Source: Streptomyces tirandamycinicus (GTDB taxonomy: Bacteria; Actinomycetota; Actinomycetes; Streptomycetales; Streptomycetaceae). From it: a DNA stretch of 64,000 bases. Of this stretch, positions 53,906-62,381 are shown piece by piece. The stretch is taken from the NCBI RefSeq assembly GCF_003097515.1, contig NZ_CP029188.1, positions 3,784,501 to 3,848,500 of the forward strand, in the 5' to 3' direction. The translations under genes were made by a program, and so were the position numbers. How positions within the stretch are numbered: position 1 is the first letter of the stretch; each line of letters begins with the position of its first letter. Under the pieces are notes generated by a model. The model made no database searches, had not been told where the DNA came from, and saw only the letters and a list, made by a program, of their open reading frames with translations.

Positions 53906-54513
53906 CGGACGGGGCGCCCAGACGGCGCGGCAGGCCCGCCCGCGCGGCGGCCGAGACCGGGCCCGCCGCCCGGGAGCGGATCCTGGAGGCGGCCCGTACG
54001 GAGTTCGCCCAGCGCGGGTACGACAAGACCTCCGTCCGGGGCATCGCCAAGGCCGCCGGGGTCGATCCGGCTCTCGTCCACCACTACTTCGGCACCAAGG
54101 ACGAGGTCTTCGCCGCCGCCATCGAGGTCTCCTTCGAGCCGGCGCTGGTGGTGCCCGCCATCCTCGGCGAGGGCAAGGACGGCGTGGGCGAGCGGCTGGT
54201 CCGCTACTTCATCGGGGTGTGGGAGAACCCGGCCACACGCGCCCCGCTGCTCGCGATCCTCCGGTCCGCCCTGACGCACGAGGCGGCGGCGAAGGTGCTG
54301 CGCGGCTTCGTCCTGCGGCGGATGCTGGAGCGGATCGCGGCGGACCTGGACGTACCGGACCCGAAGCTTCGCGCCGAGCTGGCCGCCTCGCACATGATCG
54401 GCATTGCCGTGCTCCGGTATGTGATCCAGGTGGAGCCGCTGGCCACGGTGGATCCGGAGGAGATCGTCGCGATGGTCGCGCCGACGCTTCAGAGGTACCT
54501 GACCGAGGCCTGA
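53902..54513 (+). CDS. TetR-family transcriptional regulator
   Basis: A 203-residue regulator with an Arg-rich N-terminus and the TetR helix-turn-helix (TEFAQRGYDKTSVRGIAKAA, VHHYFGTKDEVF). The C-terminal domain has the pattern of TetR_C_17-like regulators (ENPATRAPLLAILRSAL). It is coupled to the preceding isomerase-like gene by ATGA, so it may be autoregulated with ppx and that gene. After it, 54506-54571 holds short gaggcctgagcgg repeats. Confidence 0.9.
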   Translation: MTDGAPRRRGRPARAAAETGPAARERILEAARTEFAQRGYDKTSVRGIAKAAGVDPALVHHYFGTKDEVFAAAIEVSFEPALVVPAILGEGKDGVGERLVRYFIGVWENPATRAPLLAILRSALTHEAAAKVLRGFVLRRMLERIAADLDVPDPKLRAELAASHMIGIAVLRYVIQVEPLATVDPEEIVAMVAPTLQRYLTEA

Positions 54514-54805
54514 GCGGGGCCAAGCGGGGCCTGACCGAGGCCTGAGCGGCCTGACCGCGGCCTGACCGGACCCCCGGGAGGGGCGCCGGGTGGACGCCCG
54601 GGGGCCCGCTCGCCGCTCCCCGGTGCCGTGCGCCTCCGCGCCCTCCCGCCGTCGCCGTCCGCCGTGGTGGGAGTGCGGGCGCACGGCCCGGCGGCGGAGT
54701 TGACCGAAAGGCGGACCGTCATCCCGTAATCCGGACGTGTCGTCCAGATCTTGGAGCATCGGCGTAGGCTCGACTGAGCCAAACTGTCTGAAGGAGCGAG
54801 CGACG

Positions 54806-56656
54806 ATGCCCGAGCTGAGGTCCCGCACAGTCACCCACGGCCGCAACATGGCGGGCGCCCGCGCCCTGATGAGGGCCTCGGGCGTAGCGAGCGCGGACAT
54901 CGGCAAGCCGGTCGTCGCGGTCGCCAACTCCTTCACGGAGTTCGTCCCCGGGCACACCCACCTCGCCCCGGTCGGCCGGATCGTCTCGGACGCCGTCCTG
55001 GCGGCGGGCGCGGTGCCGCGCGAGTTCAACACCATCGCCGTCGACGACGGCATCGCCATGGGCCACGGCGGCATGCTCTACTCGCTGCCGTCGCGCGACC
55101 TGATCGCGGACTCCGTGGAGTACATGGTCGAGGCCCACTGCGCCGACGCCCTGATCTGCATCTCCAACTGCGACAAGATCACCCCCGGCATGCTGATGGC
55201 CGCCATGCGCCTCAACATCCCGGCGGTCTTCGTCTCGGGCGGACCGATGGAGGCCGGCCAGGCCACCCTGGTCGACGGCACGGTCCGCAAGCTCGACCTG
55301 ATCAACGCCATCGTGGACTCGGTCAACGAGAACGTCTCGGACGAGGACGTGCTGCGCATCGAGGAGAACGCCTGCCCGACCTGCGGCTCCTGTTCGGGCA
55401 TGTTCACGGCCAACTCGATGAACTGCCTGACCGAGGCGATCGGCCTGTCCCTGCCCGGCAACGGCTCGGTCCTCGCCACCCACACCGCCCGCCGCGCGCT
55501 GTACGAGAACGCGGGCCGCACGGTCGTGGAGATCACCAAGCGCTACTACGAGCAGGGCGACGAGTCCGTCCTCCCGCGCAACATCGCCACCCGTGAGGCC
55601 TTCGAGAACGCCATGGCCCTCGACATCGCCATGGGCGGCTCCACCAACACGATCCTCCACCTGCTCGCCGCCGCCCAGGAGGCCGAGCTCGACTACGACC
55701 TGACCGACATCGACGCCGTCTCACGCCGGGTGCCGTGCCTGGCCAAGGTCGCGCCGAACGTCGCCCCGGGCGGCACGTACTACATGGAGGACGTCCACCG
55801 GGCCGGTGGCATCCCCGCCATCCTCGGCGAGCTCTACCGGGGCGGGCTGCTGAACGAGGACGTCCACACCGTCCACTCGGCGTCGCTGGCCGAGTGGCTC
55901 AAGACCTGGGACGTGCGCGGCGGCTCCCCCTCCGCGGAGGCCGTCGAGCTGTGGCACGCGGCCCCCGGCTGCGTCCGCTCCGCCACCGCCTTCTCGCAGT
56001 CCGAGCGCTGGGACTCGCTGGACGTCGACGCCGAGGGCGGCTGCATCCGCTCGGTCGAGAGCGCCTACTCCAAGGACGGCGGCCTCGCCGTCCTCAAGGG
56101 CAACATCGCCGAGGACGGCTGTGTCGTGAAGACGGCGGGAGTCGACGAGTCGATCTGGACCTTCGAGGGCCCGGCCGTCGTCTGCGAGTCGCAGGAGGAG
56201 GCGGTCGACAAGATCCTCTCCAAGGTGGTCAAGGAGGGCGACGTCGTCGTCATCCGCTACGAGGGCCCGCGCGGCGGCCCCGGCATGCAGGAGATGCTCT
56301 ACCCGACCTCCTTCCTGAAGGGCCGCGGCCTGGGCAAGGCCTGCGCGCTCATCACCGACGGCCGCTTCTCCGGCGGCACCTCGGGCCTGTCCATCGGCCA
56401 CGCCTCCCCGGAGGCCGCGTCCGGCGGCGCGATCGCCCTCGTCGAGGACGGCGACCGCATCCGTATCGACATCCCGAACCGCTCCATCGAGCTCCTCGTC
56501 GACGACGCCACGCTCGCCGCCCGCCGCGAGGCCCTGGGCGGCGTCTACGCGCCGAGGAACCGCGAGCGCAAGGTCTCCGCTGCGCTGCGGGCGTACGCGG
56601 CGATGGCGACGAGCGCGGACAAGGGCGCGGTGCGGGACGTGGACAGGCTCGGCTGA
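54806..56656 (+). CDS. ilvD: Dihydroxy-acid dehydratase
   Basis: IlvD makes the 2-keto acids for valine, leucine and isoleucine. The 616-residue protein has iron-sulfur Cys motifs in CISNCDKITPGM and CPTCGSCSGMFTANSMNCL, plus DGRFSGGTSGLSIGHASPEA near the C-terminus, all canonical. ATG 54806 has AAGGAG 12 nt upstream. It is monocistronic here. The other ilv genes are not in the window. Confidence 0.97.
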   Translation: MPELRSRTVTHGRNMAGARALMRASGVASADIGKPVVAVANSFTEFVPGHTHLAPVGRIVSDAVLAAGAVPREFNTIAVDDGIAMGHGGMLYSLPSRDLIADSVEYMVEAHCADALICISNCDKITPGMLMAAMRLNIPAVFVSGGPMEAGQATLVDGTVRKLDLINAIVDSVNENVSDEDVLRIEENACPTCGSCSGMFTANSMNCLTEAIGLSLPGNGSVLATHTARRALYENAGRTVVEITKRYYEQGDESVLPRNIATREAFENAMALDIAMGGSTNTILHLLAAAQEAELDYDLTDIDAVSRRVPCLAKVAPNVAPGGTYYMEDVHRAGGIPAILGELYRGGLLNEDVHTVHSASLAEWLKTWDVRGGSPSAEAVELWHAAPGCVRSATAFSQSERWDSLDVDAEGGCIRSVESAYSKDGGLAVLKGNIAEDGCVVKTAGVDESIWTFEGPAVVCESQEEAVDKILSKVVKEGDVVVIRYEGPRGGPGMQEMLYPTSFLKGRGLGKACALITDGRFSGGTSGLSIGHASPEAASGGAIALVEDGDRIRIDIPNRSIELLVDDATLAARREALGGVYAPRNRERKVSAALRAYAAMATSADKGAVRDVDRLG

Positions 56657-56829
56657 CACCGGCCGGCGCGGCGGCCCCGCGGGCAAGTCCCGGCGGGGCT
56701 CCGCGGCCGCTGGTCACCCCGGCGGCCTCGCCGACGCCGGCCGGGTCACCCCGGCGCACTGGTCACCCCGGCGGCCGGGTCACTCCGGCGCCCTGGACGG
56801 CACCGTCGGGGCTCCGTGGCCCCGGCCAC

Positions 56830-59163
56830 CTACCAGCGCGACGGGTCCGCCGCGTCCACGGCGAACACGCTCCCGTCGGGAGCGGTCGCGAAGACCCTGC
56901 CGGGGGCGGCGACGGGAGCCGGCACGACGGGCGCATGGGTGAAGCGGCCCGCCCCCATCCGCGGATCCGTCTGGCCGAGCTGCACGCCGCGCCGCGCGTC
57001 GACGGCCAGGAGCCGCCCGTCGGCACCGCTCAGATAGACCCGGCCGCCGTCGACGAGCGGCCGCGAGGACCGGGCCGCATACGTCTCCAGCCGCCAGCGC
57101 TGACCACCACCACCGCTGCCGCCCTCGGTGCCGACGGCGAGCAACGAGCCGCCCGTACCCACCAGGTAGACCGTGCCGCCGGACACCGCGGCCTGGGCCT
57201 GGTCGACGTCGACCGGCAGCGGGACGCGGTGGACCTCGCGGGTGGCGGTGTCCAGGCGTACGACGGCGGTGGTGAAGTCGTCGGTGTCGGCCGCGAGGAG
57301 GAACAGCGCGCCTTCCGCCGGAGGCGACGACGGTACCGGGGACAGCGAGCCGTCCAGGAGCTTCTCCCAGCGCACCCGCCCGTCACGGGTGCCGACGGCC
57401 CGGACCAGAGTGCCGTCTCCGTCGGCGCCGGGAGTGACGGCGAAGACGGTTCCCGAACCGTCCGGGGCGGGCGCCCACTGGGTGCCCGGCGCACCCCGTC
57501 GTGCCCGCCACAGTTCCTCGCCGGTCGCACCGTCCAGGGCCCGTACGTCCCCGTCCGCTCCCGCGAGGAGGACACACCCCCCGGCGTGGGCGACCGTCGC
57601 GTACGAACCGGCGGCCGCCGTCCAGCGGGTGGTGCCCGACTCGGGATCCAGGGCTTCGAGCCGCTTGCCGCCGGCCGTGGTGATGTGCAGGAGCCCGGCG
57701 GAGAGCACGGGGGCCCTGGCCTCGTAGGACGTGCCCCCCTCCGCCTGAGCCTGAGCCTCTGCCGCCGCCTGCGCCTCCGCCTCTGCACCCGCCCCGGCCC
57801 CGGCCCCGTCGGTCCGCCGCGTCCACAGCGGCCTTCCGTCGGCCGCGTCGAGGCGGGTCGCCGCCACGCCCGGCGCCGTGCAGTACAGGGAGTCGCCCTG
57901 GGCGGCGCAGGCGGGCGTCCGCAGGGCGTCCCGGCCCCGCGAGAGGGTGGTCTGCCAGGGAGCGAAGGCGGGCGCTCCAGGGCGGGCGGCCGGGGGACCC
58001 GCGGGGCGGGCGCCGCCGTCCGGCGCCACGCGGATTCCGGCGTACGCGCCTGCCAGCAGTCCGGCGACGAGACTGCCGACGGCGGCGAACCTCACGAGGC
58101 GCCGGCGCGGCCACGACACCCGACCCGGTGCCCCACCCGGTGCCCGACCCGATGCCTGATCCGGAGTCCCAGCTGGCGCCCGACCCGGTGCCCGACCCGA
58201 TGCCCGACCCGGAGTCCCAGCTGGCGCCCGATCCGGCCCTTCCGCCCGCGCGGGGCCGGGGCCCTCGCCCGCGGACCACTCGCCGGGCGCCCGACGGGCC
58301 GCCCGTCCAGGCCGGAGGGACTCCGTCGCCACCTCCCCCACCGGGGTGCGCAGTTCGGCCATCACCTCGTCGGGCGCCGGCCGCTCGGCGGGATCCTTGG
58401 CCAGACAGCGGGTCAGGAGCGGCACCAGCTCCGCGGGCACCCCGGTCAGGTCCGGCTCGTTGTGCACGACCTGGTAGGCGACGACGTAGGGGCTGCCGGA
58501 GTCGAACGGCCCCCGTCCCGTCGCCGCGTGGACGAGTACCGCGCCCAGCGCGAACAGGTCGGCCGCGGGCCCGACGTCCCGGGGTCGCTGGAACTGCTCC
58601 GGCGCCATGAACGGCGGGGTGCCGATCAGCTTCCCCGTCTCCGTGCGCAGATCGCTGTCCGAGGGACGGGAGATGCCGAAGTCGATGACTTTGGGCCCGT
58701 CGGCCGCGAGCATCACGTTGCCCGGTTTGAGGTCGCGGTGGACGACACCCGCGCGGTGGATGTCGCGCAGCGCCTCCGCGAGCCCGGCGCCCACCCTGCG
58801 CAGCTCGTCGAGGCCCAACGGGCCGTTCCGCTTGACGCGTTCGGAGAGAGTCGGCCCCTCGATGAACAGCGTCGCCATCCAGGGGCGCCCGGCCTCCGGG
58901 TCGGCGTCCACGACGGGCGCGGTGAAGGCGCCGCTCACCCTGCGGGCAGCGGCCACCTCCTGCCGGAAACGGGCCCTGAACTCCGGGTCCGTGGCGTGCT
59001 GCGGATGGACCACCTTGACGGCGAGGCGCAGTCCGGACGCCGAAGCGGCCAGGTGCACGACGCCCATACCGCCCGAACCCAGACGCCGCTCCAGGCGGTA
59101 CTGCCCGGCGTACTCAGGATGTTCCGCTTCCGGGACGGGCCCGGTGCTGCGCAGCGGCGGCAT
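56830..59163 (-). CDS. Ser/Thr protein kinase with extracellular PQQ-like beta-propeller
   Basis: A 777-residue Hanks-type kinase. Residues 20-280 carry the ATP loop GSGGMGVVHLA, the Lys of LAVKVVHP, HRDLKPGNVM and DFG in VIDFGISRP. A disordered Pro/Ala linker containing a 48-bp internal duplication (58163-58250) leads to a membrane helix (FAAVGSLVAGLLAGAYAGI). The extracellular part has PQQ/WD-like repeats (ARGWTAAAGSYATVAHAGG-type blades, DARRGVQLGQ). Such kinases are thought to sense external ligands via the propeller. It lies opposite ilvD, apparently alone. Confidence 0.88.
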   Translation of the reverse strand: MPPLRSTGPVPEAEHPEYAGQYRLERRLGSGGMGVVHLAASASGLRLAVKVVHPQHATDPEFRARFRQEVAAARRVSGAFTAPVVDADPEAGRPWMATLFIEGPTLSERVKRNGPLGLDELRRVGAGLAEALRDIHRAGVVHRDLKPGNVMLAADGPKVIDFGISRPSDSDLRTETGKLIGTPPFMAPEQFQRPRDVGPAADLFALGAVLVHAATGRGPFDSGSPYVVAYQVVHNEPDLTGVPAELVPLLTRCLAKDPAERPAPDEVMAELRTPVGEVATESLRPGRAARRAPGEWSAGEGPGPARAEGPDRAPAGTPGRASGRAPGRAPAGTPDQASGRAPGGAPGRVSWPRRRLVRFAAVGSLVAGLLAGAYAGIRVAPDGGARPAGPPAARPGAPAFAPWQTTLSRGRDALRTPACAAQGDSLYCTAPGVAATRLDAADGRPLWTRRTDGAGAGAGAEAEAQAAAEAQAQAEGGTSYEARAPVLSAGLLHITTAGGKRLEALDPESGTTRWTAAAGSYATVAHAGGCVLLAGADGDVRALDGATGEELWRARRGAPGTQWAPAPDGSGTVFAVTPGADGDGTLVRAVGTRDGRVRWEKLLDGSLSPVPSSPPAEGALFLLAADTDDFTTAVVRLDTATREVHRVPLPVDVDQAQAAVSGGTVYLVGTGGSLLAVGTEGGSGGGGQRWRLETYAARSSRPLVDGGRVYLSGADGRLLAVDARRGVQLGQTDPRMGAGRFTHAPVVPAPVAAPGRVFATAPDGSVFAVDAADPSRW

Positions 59164-59329
59164 CGTCCACCCCCCGTGTTCCCCCGTGTTTCCCCGTGCT
59201 TCCCCGTGTTCTCGGCCCGCGAGCGCGACGCACGGAGCCTAGTCGATGGTGCGTGCGAGCCGGCGGGGGCTTGCTAGCCTGCGGGCTCGAGCAGCGGGCA
59301 GGTCCGTCGGACCACGGGGGGAGGCCGTC

Positions 59330-59644
59330 ATGGCCGTCGAAGGAAACGAGAACGTGCACGGGGCGGGGCCCGAGACCCTCGCCGAGCCGCGCGCCGCACG
59401 ACGCTACCCGGTCGCCCCCGGCTACCGGGTGAACGTCCGCAGCGGGCCGGGGACCGGGTACCAGGTCGTCAGGGTGCTGCCGTACGGCGCGCGGGTGCCC
59501 GTCCACTGCCAGAAGCCGGGGGAGAGGGTGACGGGCCCGTACGGCACGTCGGACCTGTGGGACAACATCGGCAACGGCCAGTTCGTGTCCGACGCCTATG
59601 TGAACACGGGCAGCGACGGTTACGTCGCCGTGCGCTGCGCCTGA
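59330..59644 (+). CDS. Small SH3-domain protein
   Basis: A 104-residue protein with one bacterial SH3 domain: YRVNVRSGPGTGYQVVRVLP, ARVPVHCQKPGERV, TSDLWDNIGNGQFVSDAYV and a terminal Cys (VAVRCA). Bacterial SH3 domains bind cell-wall peptides, but no signal peptide is evident from ATG 59330, which has a strong GGGGGGAGG site. A -10-like tagcct lies at about 59273-59278. Upstream it diverges from the kinase gene. Confidence 0.8.
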   Translation: MAVEGNENVHGAGPETLAEPRAARRYPVAPGYRVNVRSGPGTGYQVVRVLPYGARVPVHCQKPGERVTGPYGTSDLWDNIGNGQFVSDAYVNTGSDGYVAVRCA

Positions 59645-59709
59645 CCGCGCCGGGGCCCGCACGTCACGGGCCCCGCCCGGGCGCCGGGCGGCCGGGGATA
59701 ATCGGGTGC

Positions 59710-60276
59710 GTGAGCGAGCCCCGCGAAGACAGCCCCCGCCGCAGCCGTACACCCGGCTCCGCGGCCGGTCCCGACAACCGGCCGGGCGGCGTTCCCCGCC
59801 CCGGAGCCGGGCCGAAGCCCGAGGAGATCCGGTTCTTCGGCACCACCTGGGTCGACCACGACGGCGGCTACGGTCTCCGCCGCGTCGCCGTCGCGGCCGG
59901 ATCGCTGCTGGCGGCGGTCGCCGGGTGCCTCGTCCTGCGGTTCGCCTACCAGGGCCTGGAGACCGCCCGGGTCGGCGGTTTCGTGGACCTGCTCGTGATC
60001 GTGACGTTCTCGGTGTGCAGCGCCGTCGCCTTCCGCAAGACCTGGGAGGGCTTCTCGCGCCGACCGGCCGACCCCGCCCGCGAGGAGTCCCTGCGCAGCC
60101 TGCGGATGATCGGCTTCATCGGGGTGCTGCTCGCCTACTTCCTGCGCTCCCTCGCCGAGGCGCCGGGGGAGAAGCTGCGGCGCGGGGAGTACGAGACGGC
60201 CCTCGCCCGGTACGAGAAGCGCCACGGCGCCCGCACCGGGAACCCGGCGGCCCGGAGGAAACCCAGGCGCAGGTGA
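59710..60276 (+). CDS. Hypothetical membrane protein
   Basis: A 188-residue protein with a disordered N-terminus, a short conserved-looking segment (KPEEIRFFGTTWVDHDGGYG), and two to three membrane helices (VAAGSLLAAVAGCLVLRF, FVDLLVIVTFSVCSAVAF, MIGFIGVLLAYFL). The C-terminus is basic. No family name is recognised. GTG 59710 is in frame and starts VSEPRED; an overlapping GTG at 59706 is out of frame. Confidence 0.75.
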   Translation: MSEPREDSPRRSRTPGSAAGPDNRPGGVPRPGAGPKPEEIRFFGTTWVDHDGGYGLRRVAVAAGSLLAAVAGCLVLRFAYQGLETARVGGFVDLLVIVTFSVCSAVAFRKTWEGFSRRPADPAREESLRSLRMIGFIGVLLAYFLRSLAEAPGEKLRRGEYETALARYEKRHGARTGNPAARRKPRRR

Positions 60277-60382
60277 CCGGGCGGATCCGCGCCGCCCGCG
60301 GTCCGGTCCATCGTGGGCTCCGGCGAGCCGTGCCCCCGCGGTCCGGTCGCCGGCGGTCCGGCCGACGGCCTCTCCCCTCCCG

Positions 60383-60431
60383 TGTCACATCCGGTTCCCT
60401 CCCGTGTCACATCCGGCGGAGCCGCGCCGTC
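60383..60431 (+). promoter_or_regulatory. ECF41-type promoter with duplicated -35 element
   Basis: TGTCACA at 60405-60411, exactly 16 nt, then CGTC at 60428-60431 matches the ECF41 promoter consensus TGTCACA-N16-CGTC as I recall it. A 20-nt direct repeat (60375-60394 and 60397-60416) adds a second TGTCACA at 60383-60389, offset by 22 nt and without its own CGTC. The predicted start of transcription falls near ATG 60440. Confidence 0.72.
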
Positions 60432-60439
60432 TCATGGGT

Positions 60440-61543
60440 ATGACGACACACAGCAGCGGCGATCGCCCCCACGTCCTCGTCCTCGGCGCCGGTTACGCCG
60501 GGCTCATGGCCGCCCTCCGGCTGGCCCCGCACGCCCGGGTGAGCCTCGTCGACCCCAGCGACCGGTTCACCGAGCGCGTACGGCTCCACGAACTGGCCGC
60601 GGGAGTCCGCCCCGACGTGAGCCACCCGCTCTCCCACTTCCTCCGCCCGGCGGGGATCGAGCACATCGCGGCACGGGCCACCGGTATCGACCCGGCCACC
60701 CGCACGGTCACGACGGACGACGGCCGGAGGCTGCCGTACGACCGGCTCGTCTACGCCCTGGGCAGCCGCACCGCGCCCGCGGGAGAACGCGCCCACACCG
60801 CCGAGACCGCCGCCGGCCTGTCCAAGCGGCTGCAGGACGGCCCGGGCTCGGTGGCGGTCGTCGGCGGCGGGCTGACCGGAATCGAACTCGCCGCCGAACT
60901 GGCCGAGTCCCGGCCCGAGTGGCGCGTGAGCCTGCACTCGGAGGGTCGGGTCGGGTCGGGCTTCACGCCGCGCGCCCGTGACCACGCCCTGGGCGTGCTG
61001 AGGGCGCGGGGCGTGCGGATCGAGCAGGGCCGGCGGATCGCGGAGCCCGACTCGGTCGACGCCGACGAGGTGGTCTGGGCGGCCTCGATGGTCCCGAACA
61101 CCGAGCTCGCCGCGGCGGCCGGTCTCCCGCTGGACCCCTCGGGCCGCGTCCGGGTCGACGGCGCCCTGCGCTCGACGGCGTTCCCCGAGGTGTATGTCGC
61201 GGGGGACGCCGCCGCGGCGAGTTCGGCCAGGGCCGGCGCGCTGCGCATGGCCTGCGCGACCGCCATGCCCATGGGCTCGCACGCCGCCGCCTCGATCATC
61301 TCCGAGTTCCGCGGACGGGAGCCGCGCACCTTCGACTACGGCTTCCTGACCCAGTGCGTCAGTCTCGGCCGCCGGGAGGGGCTGGTCCAGTTCGTCCGCG
61401 CGGACGACTCCCCGCGCGACCGCTTTCTGACGGGGCGTCCGGCCGCCCGGGTCAAGGAGCAGGTCGTCCGCTCCACCGTCGGTCTGCTGCGGATCGCCGC
61501 CCGTCGCCCCTGGGTCATCCCGCTGACGCCGGGCATGTCCTGA
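60440..61543 (+). CDS. FAD-dependent NAD(P)H oxidoreductase (NDH-2-like)
   Basis: A 367-residue flavoprotein with an FAD Rossmann motif (HVLVLGAGYAGLMAALRLAP), an NAD(P) motif (VAVVGGGLTGIELAAELAE) and the FAD-closing VYVAGDAAAA. It resembles type II NADH dehydrogenases and related soluble oxidoreductases but lacks an obvious C-terminal membrane anchor. ATG 60440 is preferred over ATG 60434 because the upstream ECF41-type promoter would start transcription near 60437-60440, giving a leaderless message. Oxidoreductases are among the typical ECF41 targets. Confidence 0.85.
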   Translation: MTTHSSGDRPHVLVLGAGYAGLMAALRLAPHARVSLVDPSDRFTERVRLHELAAGVRPDVSHPLSHFLRPAGIEHIAARATGIDPATRTVTTDDGRRLPYDRLVYALGSRTAPAGERAHTAETAAGLSKRLQDGPGSVAVVGGGLTGIELAAELAESRPEWRVSLHSEGRVGSGFTPRARDHALGVLRARGVRIEQGRRIAEPDSVDADEVVWAASMVPNTELAAAAGLPLDPSGRVRVDGALRSTAFPEVYVAGDAAAASSARAGALRMACATAMPMGSHAAASIISEFRGREPRTFDYGFLTQCVSLGRREGLVQFVRADDSPRDRFLTGRPAARVKEQVVRSTVGLLRIAARRPWVIPLTPGMS

Positions 61544-61559
61544 CTCCCCACACGGCACC

Positions 61560-61588
61560 TTGACGGCCACCCCCTCCGGATGGATTAT
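61560..61588 (+). promoter_or_regulatory. Likely vegetative promoter of the ABC exporter operon
   Basis: TTGACG at 61560-61565, a 17-nt spacer, and GATTAT at 61583-61588 match the housekeeping consensus in 5 and 4 of 6 positions. Transcription would begin near 61595, at or just before the GTG/ATG start. The large palindrome covers the -10 and start. Confidence 0.55.
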
Positions 61589-61614
61589 TCATCGCGTGAT
61601 GAATAATCCATCCG
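61577..61614. promoter_or_regulatory. Perfect 17-bp-arm palindrome over the exporter promoter and start codon
   Basis: Arms at 61577-61593 and 61598-61614 are perfect reverse complements with a 4-nt centre (gcgt). The core is AT-rich (ggattattcatc) in otherwise GC-rich DNA. It spans the -10, the transcription start and ATG 61599, as expected for an operator of a dimeric repressor. No regulator gene is adjacent. Confidence 0.85.
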
Positions 61615-62381
61615 CGGTGGGTACTCCGGCACCGGCCGTCCACGCCCGCTCCCTCACCGTCGTCCGCGGCCCCCGACCCGTCCTGCGCAACCTCGACTTC
61701 GACGTGCCGCCTGGCCGGATCACCGGACTCCTCGGTCCCTCCGGCTGCGGCAAGTCCACCCTGATGCGCGCCGTCGTCGGCACCCAGGCCAAGGTCACCG
61801 GCACCCTCGACGTCCTCGGCCGGCCCGCCGGCCACGCCGCGCTGCGCTCCCGCATCGGCTATGTCACCCAGGCCCCCTCCGTCTACGACGACCTGACCGT
61901 CCGCCAGAACCTCGCCTACTTCGCCGCGGTCCTCGACCCGGGCCGTGCCGCCGCCGAACGCCGCCGGCGCCACGTCTCCCAGGCCCTCACCGACGTGGAC
62001 CTCACCGCCCACGCCGGCTCGCTCGCGGGCAGGCTCTCCGGAGGGCAGCGCAGCCGCGTCTCCCTCGCCGTCGCCCTCCTCGGCACGCCCGAACTGCTCG
62101 TCCTCGACGAACCCACCGTCGGCCTCGACCCGGTGCTGCGCCGCGACCTGTGGGACCTCTTCCACCGCATCGCCGCCGAACGCGGCACCACCATCCTCGT
62201 CTCCTCGCACGTCATGGACGAGGCCGAGCGCTGCCACGGCCTGCTCCTGCTGCGACAGGGCGAACTCCTCGCCGACGACACCCCCGAGGCCCTCCGCCGC
62301 CGCAACGACACCGCCACCGTCGAAGAGGCCTTCCTCCACCTCGTCGACACCGCCGACGCACTCAAGGAGCAGGCCCGATGA
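61599..62381 (+). CDS. ABC-2 exporter ATPase
   Basis: A 260-residue ATPase with Walker A GPSGCGKST, Q-loop YVTQAPSVYDDLTV, signature LSGGQRSRVSLAVAL, Walker B LLVLDEPTVGLDP and switch SSHVMDEAERC. It resembles DrrA/CcmA-type drug or lipid exporters. ATG 61599 lies inside the palindrome; GTG 61596 or the upstream TTG 61560 are less likely (the latter is the -35). Coupled by ATGA to the permease. Confidence 0.92.
   Translation: MNNPSAVGTPAPAVHARSLTVVRGPRPVLRNLDFDVPPGRITGLLGPSGCGKSTLMRAVVGTQAKVTGTLDVLGRPAGHAALRSRIGYVTQAPSVYDDLTVRQNLAYFAAVLDPGRAAAERRRRHVSQALTDVDLTAHAGSLAGRLSGGQRSRVSLAVALLGTPELLVLDEPTVGLDPVLRRDLWDLFHRIAAERGTTILVSSHVMDEAERCHGLLLLRQGELLADDTPEALRRRNDTATVEEAFLHLVDTADALKEQAR

Noticed and set aside
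55735..59277. 1180-codon plus-strand frame spanning ilvD and the kinase
   Set aside because: It is an out-of-frame shadow of ilvD continuing antisense to the kinase; residues are mostly Arg, Gly and Pro with no family match.
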